Source: CAZPUI01 sp964415525 (GTDB lineage: Bacteria; Acidobacteriota; Holophagae; Holophagales; Holophagaceae). Taken from it: a DNA stretch of 22,259 bases. The stretch is taken from positions 1-22,259 of the forward strand of contig CAYQAS010000069.1 in the NCBI GenBank assembly GCA_964415525.1, in the 5' to 3' direction. This document shows positions 15,526-22,259 of the stretch, one piece after another. The position numbers and the translations under genes were made by a program. The notes under the pieces were generated by a model. The model did not search any database. It saw only the letters and a program-made list of their open reading frames with translations, and was not told the DNA's origin. Numbering within the stretch: the first letter of the stretch is position 1; each line of letters begins with the position of its first letter.

Positions 15526-16788
15526 GTGCGCCTCTCTCCCCCTCGAATCCTGGTTGTCGGTGCCGGTGCCGCCGGGCTGATGGCCGCCCTGGCGGCGGCA
15601 CGGCGGGGGCTTGCTGTGACGCTGCTGGAAGCCAATCCGCGTCCCGGAGCCAAAATCCGCATCAGCGGCGGCGGGCGCTGCAATGTGACCCACGCCGGTG
15701 GGGCCCGGGCGGTGCTGGCGGGCTACCCCAAGCCTCAGGCGCGGTTCCTGGGAGAGGCCCTTCGCACGTGGGGACCGGAGGACATGCTCGCCCTGCTGGG
15801 TCGCCATGGGATCCACACCGAGGCCCGTGCGGATGGCCGGATCTTTCCTGTGGGCGGCCCGGGTACCGGGGCTCGGGTGGTGGAGGCCCTTACGGATGAG
15901 GCCATACGAGTGGGCGTTCGTCTTGAAACGGATCGTCGGGTGGCCGGACTGCTGCGGGGGGGCGATCGCATCACGGCCCTGCGCATGGAAGATGGCAGCC
16001 TGCGCCAAGCCGAGGCTTTCATCCTGGCCACAGGTGGCGCGAGCTATCCCGAGACCGGGACACGCGGCGAAGTCCTGGGATGGCTGGAGGACCTGGGGCT
16101 ACCGATTCTGCGCTGGTTTCCGGCCCTGGCGCCGATCCCGCTGAAGGAGTCCTTCCCCGAGTGGGAGGGTGTCGCCCTGCGGGACGGCCACCTCCGCCTG
16201 TGGTCCGGTCCCTCGGGCCGGCGTCTGGCGGCTTGGCAGGGGGACATTGTCTTTACGCGCAGGGGCATCAGCGGTCCCGCGGCCCTCGCCCTGAGCGAGA
16301 CGGTGGAGCGTCAGCGCATCCTGGGGGGCGGGTGGCTCTCCTATGGACGGGTTGCCCAGACCCCGGAAGCGATCGAAGAGGAACTGGTGGGTCTCCAGCA
16401 GGGGAATCCGCATCTGGCGGCTCGGACCTGGCTGCACCGATACCTGCCGGAGCGGGTCTGTGACGACCTCCTCCGTCGCTGGGACATGTCCGAAGATCAG
16501 CGGTTGCGCGATTTGCCCAAGGCGATGCGGCGGCGGCTGGCGTTGGCGGCGGTGGACCTGGACCTGGGCGCGCCAGGGGCCGTGGACCTCAAGCGGGGCG
16601 AGGTCTCGGCGGGTGGTCTGGCGTTGCAGGCTGTGGATGCCGGCACCTGTCGGGTGAAGGCGTTCCAGAACCTGCACGTCTGCGGCGAACTGCTGGATGT
16701 GAATGGCCCCGTGGGAGGCTACAACCTGCAGGCAGCCTTCTCCACGGGGTATCTGGCCGGAAGCCGCGTCAGTTCTTCGTCTTCTTGA
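15526..16788 (+). CDS. HI0933/YhiN-family FAD-dependent oxidoreductase
   Basis: A flavoprotein of about 420 residues of the HI0933 (TIGR00275) family, whose physiological substrate is mostly unknown. The N terminus carries the dinucleotide motif GAGAAGLMAA and the following LLEANPRPGAKIRIS; right after comes the family hallmark SGGGRCNVTHAG. Mid-protein ATGGASYPETGTRGE is a second FAD-contact block, and the C terminus has CGELLDVNGPVGGYNLQAAFSTG, the other hallmark. Start choice: GTG at 15517 and GTG at 15526 are both in frame; GGAGGGG (15511-15517) sits about 8 bases before the second and overlaps the first, so I prefer 15526. Its last 20 bases overlap tail to tail with the next minus-strand gene, and the end is a run of Ser. 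No signal peptide, so cytoplasmic. Confidence 0.92.
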   Translation: MRLSPPRILVVGAGAAGLMAALAAARRGLAVTLLEANPRPGAKIRISGGGRCNVTHAGGARAVLAGYPKPQARFLGEALRTWGPEDMLALLGRHGIHTEARADGRIFPVGGPGTGARVVEALTDEAIRVGVRLETDRRVAGLLRGGDRITALRMEDGSLRQAEAFILATGGASYPETGTRGEVLGWLEDLGLPILRWFPALAPIPLKESFPEWEGVALRDGHLRLWSGPSGRRLAAWQGDIVFTRRGISGPAALALSETVERQRILGGGWLSYGRVAQTPEAIEEELVGLQQGNPHLAARTWLHRYLPERVCDDLLRRWDMSEDQRLRDLPKAMRRRLALAAVDLDLGAPGAVDLKRGEVSAGGLALQAVDAGTCRVKAFQNLHVCGELLDVNGPVGGYNLQAAFSTGYLAGSRVSSSSS

Positions 16789-17713
16789 AGGCAGCGATGA
16801 TGTCGTCCACGGATTCCTTCTTGGAGTCCGCCTCTAGGCTCGTGTCGAAGATACGGTCCTGGGTGACGACTTCGCGGTGCTCGAAGATCTCCTCCCCGGC
16901 CTTCTTCTCCATCTCCAGGCTGAACAGCGACAGGAGCCGGTTCAGGCCGCCCTGGAACTGTTTCAGCAGCATCACGACCTTCTCCACCTTCTGCCGGGTG
17001 ATGTCCTGGAACTGCAGGGTGTTGAGGATCTCAAAGGCCTCGTCGGAGACGACCTGAATCTGTTCCTTGGCGGCGGAGAACTCCACGGGCATGAGCTTGC
17101 TGGTGAGCCGCTGCTCAAAGAGGAAGTCGAGGACGTCCTGTGCAACCCGGGTGGCATCTTCGCCAGATGAGGCGCGGTCCAGCAGGTGGTCGATGTGGGC
17201 CTGGAAGGCGTGATTCTGGGCCTCGTTCGCCTCGAGCGACTTCATGGCGGCGGCGAGGGTGCTGCTCGCCTGATCGCTGGCATTCATCAGGCTGTCCAGG
17301 CGGTTCATCACGGATTGGGTGGCGGTCTCGGTGTCCGCCGTGATGGCATCCAACTGGGCGGCCAGTTCGGGCACCTGGGTGCTCTGGTGCTTCACGGAGG
17401 CGTCCAGCTGCTGCAGGTTCTGCATCGTCTGGTTCAGGCTCGTGACGAGCGCGCCCAACTCACCCTTGGCCTGGATGTCGATCTGCTGGTAGATGCGGCC
17501 GTGGGCCATTTCGTCGGCGGCGTGGGCCAACTGCTGCAGGGTGGAGCGGGAGTCACTCTGGAGTTCGGTCCGGATCTGAGTGATGAGTTCCGAAAGGGAA
17601 TCCAGGCGTGAATCCAGAGCCTCGCTTCGCTCCCGGAATTCCTTGAGCAGGGCTTCCGGGTGGTCCATTTCCGACGCGGTCGGCTCTGGAAGGGAGGCGT
17701 TGAGGTCTTCCAT
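16769..17713 (-). CDS. CheZ-like phosphatase with an internal HAMP-like segment
   Basis: A 314-residue, largely helical soluble protein. Residues about 58-108 look like a HAMP unit: LQQLAHAADEMAHGRIYQQI, then GELGALVTSLNQTMQNLQQL. A long coiled coil follows (about 110-180). The segment FEILNTLQFQDITRQKVEKVV (from 227) matches CheZ: Asp237 and Gln241 have the D-x3-Q spacing of the catalytic Asp143/Gln147 in E. coli CheZ. The extreme C terminus VDDIIAAF (302-309) resembles CheZ's CheY-binding tail. It would remove phosphate from a CheY-type receiver. No transmembrane segment is seen, which is unusual beside a HAMP. It starts 18 bases after the PATAN gene. No chemotaxis gene lies in the window, so its partner is unknown; the HAMP call is less certain than the CheZ one. 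Confidence 0.8.
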   Translation of the reverse strand: MEDLNASLPEPTASEMDHPEALLKEFRERSEALDSRLDSLSELITQIRTELQSDSRSTLQQLAHAADEMAHGRIYQQIDIQAKGELGALVTSLNQTMQNLQQLDASVKHQSTQVPELAAQLDAITADTETATQSVMNRLDSLMNASDQASSTLAAAMKSLEANEAQNHAFQAHIDHLLDRASSGEDATRVAQDVLDFLFEQRLTSKLMPVEFSAAKEQIQVVSDEAFEILNTLQFQDITRQKVEKVVMLLKQFQGGLNRLLSLFSLEMEKKAGEEIFEHREVVTQDRIFDTSLEADSKKESVDDIIAAFKKTKN

Positions 17714-17731
17714 CGAAAGCTCCTGGTCGGT

Positions 17732-18553
17732 TCAGGGGGCGGGACGCACCGAGACGAACATTCCTTCGGGAAGTCCCCATGTCTGCATGAGTTCCTTCGG
17801 AATGGCCACCTGTCGCGGCTGAAGTCCGGCGACGAATTCCACCTGCTCCACCGCCGGCCCCTGGGGCCAAGTGAGTCGAACGCGGCGGATGGGCATCTGG
17901 GCGTAGGGGCCCAGTTCTCGCCATGCCGTCTCCACTTCCTTGGGCAGTTCCACCTTGCCGCCCCGCTTGAAAAGTCCTGTCTTCATGGGGACGACGGCGA
18001 CGCTCAGGTCCGGATCGAGCACCTGAAGGCGGCCGGCTTCCTGGAGGTGGAGGCAGGTCTGGAGCACTGCCACTTCGTTCTGGTCGCTGGCGGACATGAC
18101 TTCCTGGAAGCTTCGAAAGCCGTCAAGGAAGGGGATGATGCGTCGATCCTCGGCGTAGAGCTTGATGCCGGCAATCAGCGCATCGCCGCTGAGGGTCGGC
18201 CAGGGCACGGCTCGGAGGTTGGGAAAGATGCCTCGGAAGCGGCGTCGGCTGTCCGAGGTGCGGGCGGATTCCATCAGGAGGTCCGGCACACTGCGGTGGA
18301 TGCTGGTAGGTGGCTTGTTGGCGCTCACCACGAACTCGAATTCGCCGGTTTCCCACTCGAGGATCTCGAAGGCGGCGCTTTCCCCCACGGCGCTGGGCGT
18401 CTCGGCGTGGACGACTTCCCCGCCGAGGATGTAGAGCACGCCAGCTCGGCGCCCTTCGCTGACGAAGAGCTTGCCGGACTTGCGGTTCACGTGCAGAAGC
18501 TGGATGACGTCCACGAGGGAGATGCTCTTCAGGTTCCCCCTCAGCGTCGACAT
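17732..18553 (-). CDS. PATAN/DUF4388-domain protein
   Basis: A 273-residue cytoplasmic protein. The first 95 residues are a DUF4388 (PATAN) domain: LRGNLKSISLVDVIQLLHVNRKSGKLFV, GGEVVHAETPSAVGESAAFEILEWETGEFEFV, the classic pattern of this family. The rest (about 100-235) is of unknown type, with DALIAGIKLYAEDR and a strand-rich block; the end (about 240-270) has RQVAIPKELMQTWGLPEGM, loosely like an AbrB/SpoVT swapped hairpin, by pattern only. PATAN proteins usually act with receivers in gliding or type IV pilus signalling. Its ATG shares one base with the pdxJ stop (TGATG), so the two are translationally coupled, and the CheZ-like gene follows after 18 bases. Confidence 0.85.
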   Translation of the reverse strand: MSTLRGNLKSISLVDVIQLLHVNRKSGKLFVSEGRRAGVLYILGGEVVHAETPSAVGESAAFEILEWETGEFEFVVSANKPPTSIHRSVPDLLMESARTSDSRRRFRGIFPNLRAVPWPTLSGDALIAGIKLYAEDRRIIPFLDGFRSFQEVMSASDQNEVAVLQTCLHLQEAGRLQVLDPDLSVAVVPMKTGLFKRGGKVELPKEVETAWRELGPYAQMPIRRVRLTWPQGPAVEQVEFVAGLQPRQVAIPKELMQTWGLPEGMFVSVRPAP

Positions 18554-19278
18554 CAGCGAGCCTCCGCCATGGCGTCGAGCATCTCTTTGACCGCGCGCTC
18601 GAAGCCGACGAGTACGGCCCGGCCCACGATGCTGTGGCCGATGTTGAGCTCTTCCACTTCTGGAATGGCGGCAATGGGGCCGACATTCTGGAGGTTCAGG
18701 GCATGGCCCGCGAGCACCTTCAGCCCCAGGCGGGCGGCGAGGCGGCTGGCCTCCTTGAGCCGTTCTACTTCCGTCTGGATCTCGGCTGGTACCGTCAGCT
18801 CGGAATAGACGCCGGTGTTGAACTCCACCGCATCCGCTTCCAGGCGGCCGGCCATCTTGACCTGATCCAGCTGGGGATCGATGAAGAGGCTGACGCGGAT
18901 GTCCTGGGCGCGCAGCTCCCGGATGACGTTCCGGAGGTGGCCCTGGAGGAACACGGCATCCAGGCCGCCCTGGGTGGTGAGCTCCTCACGAGTCTCCGGG
19001 ACCAGGGTGATCCACTGGGGCCGCAGGGGCACGAGGACCTCGAGGGTCTCGGCCGACGCTGCGCATTCCACGTTGAGAGGAATCGCCAGGGCCTCGCGGA
19101 GAAGGCGTACATCGCGCTCCTGCACGTGTCGGCGGTCGCCGCGAAGGTGGACCGTGATGCCATGGGCTCCCGCACTCTGGGCCAGGAGCGCCGCGGCCAG
19201 GGGCTCGGGCTCGTGTCCTGCCCGGGCCTGCCGGAGGGTGGCGACATGATCGATGTTCACGCCCAGCTTTGGAATCAC
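18553..19278 (-). CDS. pdxJ: Pyridoxine 5'-phosphate synthase
   Basis: Joins 1-deoxy-xylulose 5-phosphate with 3-amino-2-oxopropyl phosphate to make pyridoxine phosphate in the DXP-dependent vitamin B6 pathway. From the GTG at 19278 it has 241 residues, as in E. coli (243). Motifs in order: LGVNIDHVATLRQAR, HLRGDRRHVQERDV (substrate-binding His/Arg), NVECAASAE, LVPETREELTTQGGLD, FNTGVYSE, AGHALNLQNV and ELNIGHSIVGRAV. The GTG is chosen because AGGAGG lies 6 bases before it (19285-19290) and the protein then begins at the conserved IPKLGVNIDHV. Upstream in-frame GTG codons at 19305 would bury that ribosome site. Two small hairpins sit just upstream. It follows glmM after 95 bases. Confidence 0.96.
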   Translation of the reverse strand: MIPKLGVNIDHVATLRQARAGHEPEPLAAALLAQSAGAHGITVHLRGDRRHVQERDVRLLREALAIPLNVECAASAETLEVLVPLRPQWITLVPETREELTTQGGLDAVFLQGHLRNVIRELRAQDIRVSLFIDPQLDQVKMAGRLEADAVEFNTGVYSELTVPAEIQTEVERLKEASRLAARLGLKVLAGHALNLQNVGPIAAIPEVEELNIGHSIVGRAVLVGFERAVKEMLDAMAEAR

Positions 19279-19292
19279 CCGGTTCCTCCTAG

Positions 19293-19311
19293 ACACGAGG
19301 GTCACTCGTGT
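19293..19311. promoter_or_regulatory. Small hairpin immediately upstream of the pdxJ ribosome site
   Basis: Perfect 7-bp arms ACACGAG (19293-19299) and CTCGTGT (19305-19311) around a 5-base loop, two bases upstream of AGGAGG on the minus strand. A second, weaker dyad GTCTT/AAGAC (19315-19319 and 19327-19331) lies next to it. It may tune translation or be a remnant terminator after glmM; there is no T tract. Confidence 0.35.
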
Positions 19312-19373
19312 AATGTCTTCATGACAAAGACTAGCAGAAGCTCGGCAGCCCCTGCGTCAGGGCCGTGTGAATC

Positions 19374-20681
19374 TCATAGACCCAGGTCGAGGCGCGCCGC
19401 GGCCTCAAGCCGATCAACGGCCTCGTCCACGAGGCGTTGGCAGTTGGCCTCCACCATGAGCCGCAACTTGGGCTCCGTGCCAGACCAGCGGATGACGATG
19501 CGGCGATCCTCACCCTCCAGGCCGCGCCAGACTTCCTGGAGCCTGGCACAGGCTTCCAGGGGACGGCGTTCGGCGGCCACCACATTGACGAGGCGCTGCG
19601 GCCAGGATTCGAAGCGCCAGGACCAGCGATCCTCTGCAGGAAGGGCAGCCAGGGCCCGGAGGGCAGAGATGGCGGTGGCGAGGGCGTCGCCGGAGGGACC
19701 GAGATGGGTCTGGATGAGATGGCCCGAGGCCTCCGCCGCAAGGGACCAACGGCGTGCCGAGAGCTCACGCACCATGTGCTTGTCGCCCACGGAGGTCCGC
19801 ACGAAAGGAATGCGGGCGTGCTTCAGGGCGGACTCAAGACCGCCGTTGCTCATCACCGTGCCCACGACGCCAGGGATTGGATGACCTGCACGCACCGCAT
19901 GGCTGGCCAGGAGCCAGAGGAGTTGGTCCCCATCCACGACGGTGCCATCCGGGGCCACCATCAGGCAGCGGTCGCCATCGCCGTCGAAGGCCAGGCCGAG
20001 GCAGGCCTTCCGGGCCACGACTTCCGCCTGGAGCGTCTCGAGGTGGGTCGAACCTACGCCGACGTTGATGCGGGCGCCATCGTCCGGCACGCCGATCCAA
20101 TGTTGTACGGCGGCATCCAGCAGGCGTGAGGCCCAGGGGGCCGTGGCCCCGTGGGCGCAGTCCACGACGATGCGGAAGTCTGGGGGCAGTTGCAGGGCGC
20201 CGAGGTGGGCGAGGTAGCGCTCCATCGGGGAGGCGTCCACGTTTGGGTGGCCCGGTAGGGGCTCGCAGGGGGCAGCGGCGTCGAAGGCGGCCTCCACGGC
20301 GAATTCGTCTTCCTCGGTGAGCTTGTTCCCGCGCTGGTCAAAGCCCTTGAGTCCATTGTCCAGTGGGGGATTGTGGCTGGCGCTCACCATCAATCCCCAG
20401 GCGCGACCGTGTTCCGCGACGAGCCAGGCGACAGCAGGCGTGGGGACCACACCTAGGCATGCGACCGGGATGGCGTTGCCCCAGCCCGCCAGGAAAGCCT
20501 GGACCAGGGGCTCGGAACTCAGGCGTGGATCCCAGCCGATCAGGAGGGCCTCCACGCTGCGGGTCTGGGCCACTTGGCTCCAGGCGTGGCCCCAGCGGGA
20601 GACGTTCTCGAGGGAGAGGGGACCTTCAAAGGCGGGGCCCCGGACACCGTCGGTGCCGAAATAGCGGAGTTCTGAGCTCAT
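19374..20681 (-). CDS. glmM: Phosphoglucosamine mutase
   Basis: Interconverts glucosamine 6-phosphate and glucosamine 1-phosphate on the way to UDP-GlcNAc for peptidoglycan and lipopolysaccharide. From the ATG at 20681 it has 435 residues. Active-site loop VSASHNPPLDNG puts the phospho-Ser at residue 102, the same number as in E. coli GlmM, which supports this start. The metal loop is DGDGDR (Asp233, 235, 237), the sugar loop EASGH, and the phosphate loop RWSGTEPKLR near the end. The N terminus has FGTDGVRG, typical of GlmM rather than phosphomannomutase. The frame extends to 20729 but would overlap folP; the ATG lies 16 bases after the folP stop and has no strong ribosome site. Confidence 0.94.
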   Translation of the reverse strand: MSSELRYFGTDGVRGPAFEGPLSLENVSRWGHAWSQVAQTRSVEALLIGWDPRLSSEPLVQAFLAGWGNAIPVACLGVVPTPAVAWLVAEHGRAWGLMVSASHNPPLDNGLKGFDQRGNKLTEEDEFAVEAAFDAAAPCEPLPGHPNVDASPMERYLAHLGALQLPPDFRIVVDCAHGATAPWASRLLDAAVQHWIGVPDDGARINVGVGSTHLETLQAEVVARKACLGLAFDGDGDRCLMVAPDGTVVDGDQLLWLLASHAVRAGHPIPGVVGTVMSNGGLESALKHARIPFVRTSVGDKHMVRELSARRWSLAAEASGHLIQTHLGPSGDALATAISALRALAALPAEDRWSWRFESWPQRLVNVVAAERRPLEACARLQEVWRGLEGEDRRIVIRWSGTEPKLRLMVEANCQRLVDEAVDRLEAAARLDLGL

Positions 20682-20697
20682 GGGGGACTTTCTAGAA

Positions 20698-21483
20698 TCA
20701 GGGGAGGGCGTGGGTCCGAAATCCACCATAGCCCAGGGCCTGAGCCCTTGCGTGTAGCTGTCGGGTGATGTGATCTCGTTCCTTGGGGGGCAGCGTGGGG
20801 TCTCCCGCCATCCATGCCGTGAATCGCTTGCGGGAGATGGCGATGCAGAGGCGTTCGGCGGGCCAGTTCAGCAGGGCAGGAAGGTCCGGAAGGGCCTCCC
20901 AGATGGCGCGGTCCTCGGTCCAGGTGGTACCAAAACCGATGCCCGGGTCGAGCAGGACGCGCTCCGGCGCGATACCCGCCCCCAGCAAGCGGTCCCGCAC
21001 GTCCCGGAGCTCCTGAACGGCACGCTCGGCCGTGGTTTCCCCAGGGCCGTCATAGGGCGGCATGACGAAGGTGTCGGCTGCCATCCGGCTGCGCATGGCG
21101 AGCAGCAGGGTGTCGCTCTCCTTCGCCACCGCCAACATGGCGGGATCCCGGAAACCCGTGACGTCGTTCAGCACCGCGGGTCGGTAGGCGAGGGCGCGGG
21201 CGGCGACGGAGGCGTGGCGCGTATCCAGACTGAGGGGCAGATCCGGCAGGTGGGTGTGGAGCAGATCCAGCACGGGCTGAAGCCGTGCCCACTCGCCGTC
21301 CTCCGTGATGGGTGTCGAGCCAGGGCGCGTACTCTCGGCCCCGACATCGAGATGGGTGGCACCGCCAGATTGGAGCGCCCGGGCCTGAGCCAGCGCGCAC
21401 TCCGGCTGCAGAAACTCACCCCCGTCGCTGAACGAATCGGGGGTGAGGTTCAGGATGCCCAGGATGATGGGGCGGAAGGTCAT
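20698..21483 (-). CDS. folP: Dihydropteroate synthase
   Basis: Condenses p-aminobenzoate with dihydropterin pyrophosphate in folate synthesis and is the sulfonamide target. It has 261 residues, slightly short of the usual 270-285. Motifs: GILNLTPDSFSDGG (loop 1), GAESTRPGS (loop 2), LSLDTRHA, LNDVTGF, LDPGIGFG, and SRKRF with the catalytic Lys, then RTH near the end. All expected active-site groups are visible. Its ATG overlaps the ftsH stop as ATGA, and glmM follows after 16 bases, giving the ftsH-folP-glmM order also seen in E. coli. Loop sequences look like ordinary sensitive enzymes, but resistance cannot be judged by eye. Confidence 0.95.
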   Translation of the reverse strand: MTFRPIILGILNLTPDSFSDGGEFLQPECALAQARALQSGGATHLDVGAESTRPGSTPITEDGEWARLQPVLDLLHTHLPDLPLSLDTRHASVAARALAYRPAVLNDVTGFRDPAMLAVAKESDTLLLAMRSRMAADTFVMPPYDGPGETTAERAVQELRDVRDRLLGAGIAPERVLLDPGIGFGTTWTEDRAIWEALPDLPALLNWPAERLCIAISRKRFTAWMAGDPTLPPKERDHITRQLHARAQALGYGGFRTHALP

Positions 21484-22259
21484 GCCGGCAGGGGCTCCGT
21501 CGTGAGGTCCACGGTGTCCGTGGGCTCTTCTGGGGTCGGCGCCGCTTTCTCAGTCTTCGGGGGCAGGGGCATTCCGGTCATGAGGAGGACGATCTCCTTG
21601 TCGTCGAGGGTTTCCCGCTCGAGGAGCGCCTCGGCGATGGCCACCAGCGTGTCGCGCTTCTCCATGATGATCTGGCGGGCGCGTTCGTGGTTGGCCATGA
21701 CGATGCCCTGGACCTCCCCGTCGATCAGGCGCTGGGTGTCCTCACTGAAGTCCCGGGTCTTTCCGAAGTCACGGCCGATGAAGACTTCCTGCTGGTTGCC
21801 GGCGTAGTTGAGGGGGCCGAGCTTCTCGCTCATGCCGTATTCCGTGACCATCGAACGAGCCGTGTCGGTCGCGCTCTGGATGTCGCTGCTGGCGCCCGTG
21901 GAGAGCTGGTTGAAGAAGATCTGCTCGGCGATGCGGCCGCCCATGGTGATGGCGATGCGGCCCTCGAGGTATTCCTTCGTGATGTTGTAGCGATCCCGCT
22001 CGGGAAGCTGCCACGTGAGGCCCAGGGCGCGTCCGCGGGGGATGATGGTCACCTTGTGGACGGGGTCGGCAGTGGGGATGGAGGCGGCGACGACGGTGTG
22101 ACCCGCCTCGTGGTAGGCCGTGACCTTCTTGTCTTCCTCGGTCATGACCACGGAACGGCGCTCGCTGCCGATGTAGACCTTGTCCTTGGCATTCTCGAAG
22201 TCCACCATCTCCACCCACTTCTTGCTCGTGCGGGCGGCGTAGAGGGCCGCCTCGTTGCA
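21480..22259 (-). CDS. ftsH: FtsH ATP-dependent zinc metalloprotease, C-terminal part (partial)
   Basis: Membrane-anchored AAA+ protease that degrades damaged membrane proteins and regulators. Only the last 259 residues lie in the window; the frame enters from the right edge at CNEAALYAARTSKKW, the end of the AAA domain. The protease part has HEAGH (zinc-binding His and catalytic Glu), GRALGLTWQLPE, ITMGGRIAEQIFF and TGASSDIQSAT with the third zinc ligand Asp. The tail is Pro/Thr/Glu-rich, as often in this family. Its stop overlaps the folP start. The membrane and ATPase domains are beyond the window. Confidence 0.96.
   Translation of the reverse strand, partial: CNEAALYAARTSKKWVEMVDFENAKDKVYIGSERRSVVMTEEDKKVTAYHEAGHTVVAASIPTADPVHKVTIIPRGRALGLTWQLPERDRYNITKEYLEGRIAITMGGRIAEQIFFNQLSTGASSDIQSATDTARSMVTEYGMSEKLGPLNYAGNQQEVFIGRDFGKTRDFSEDTQRLIDGEVQGIVMANHERARQIIMEKRDTLVAIAEALLERETLDDKEIVLLMTGMPLPPKTEKAAPTPEEPTDTVDLTTEPLPA

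Noticed and set aside
17660..19884. Two long overlapping plus-strand frames (382 and 416 residues)
   Set aside because: They lie opposite the PATAN, pdxJ and glmM genes, which are identified by motifs.

Overview
The window looks like a piece of chromosome from a high-GC, Gram-negative (diderm) bacterium. It carries an RND efflux pump with an outer-membrane channel, a lipoprotein with a lipobox, and an LpxH-like phosphoesterase. GC content, gene content and the density of PilZ, PATAN (DUF4388) and HEAT proteins suggest Acidobacteriota, possibly a Geothrix/Holophaga relative. That assignment is inference from memory; no rRNA or other marker is present. Coding density is very high, and most unassigned open frames are antisense shadows caused by GC-rich third positions.

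Layout. (1) 1-4884, minus strand: a copper/silver-type efflux operon, read as small Cys-rich secreted protein, outer-membrane channel, periplasmic adaptor with a metal-binding domain, then the RND pump, which is cut by the left edge. The gap between adaptor and pump genes holds a large inverted repeat of 10-bp units. (2) 5065-7122, plus: a divergent soluble hybrid histidine kinase (GAF-PAS-kinase-receiver) with a good sigma-70-type promoter; a hairpin separates it from a convergent superoxide dismutase gene (7173-7760). (3) 7916-9471, plus: an LpxH-like phosphoesterase with a hydrophobic N-terminal extension, then a DUF4136 lipoprotein. (4) 9474-12832, minus: a large HEAT-repeat protein followed by a PilZ protein with a degenerate receiver-like tail. 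(5) 12951-14742, minus: an ECF sigma factor, its zinc-finger anti-sigma factor and a small membrane protein, overlapping or coupled, with a candidate autoregulatory ECF promoter upstream and a clear terminator downstream. (6) purE (minus) and a divergent HI0933-family flavoprotein (plus). (7) 16769-22259, minus: ftsH (partial), folP, glmM, pdxJ, a PATAN-domain protein and a HAMP-plus-CheZ-like protein, with very tight spacing.

How the genes fit together. The efflux operon exports periplasmic metal ions, and the Cys-rich protein and the adaptor's metal-binding domain probably feed the pump. The ECF cassette is a self-contained envelope or stress signalling unit. ftsH-folP-glmM is a widely conserved order. 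The attachment of pdxJ to a PATAN protein and a HAMP/CheZ protein is the most unusual arrangement here and may mark a phospho-signalling module riding on a housekeeping operon. I found no tRNA, rRNA, CRISPR array, insertion sequence or transposase.
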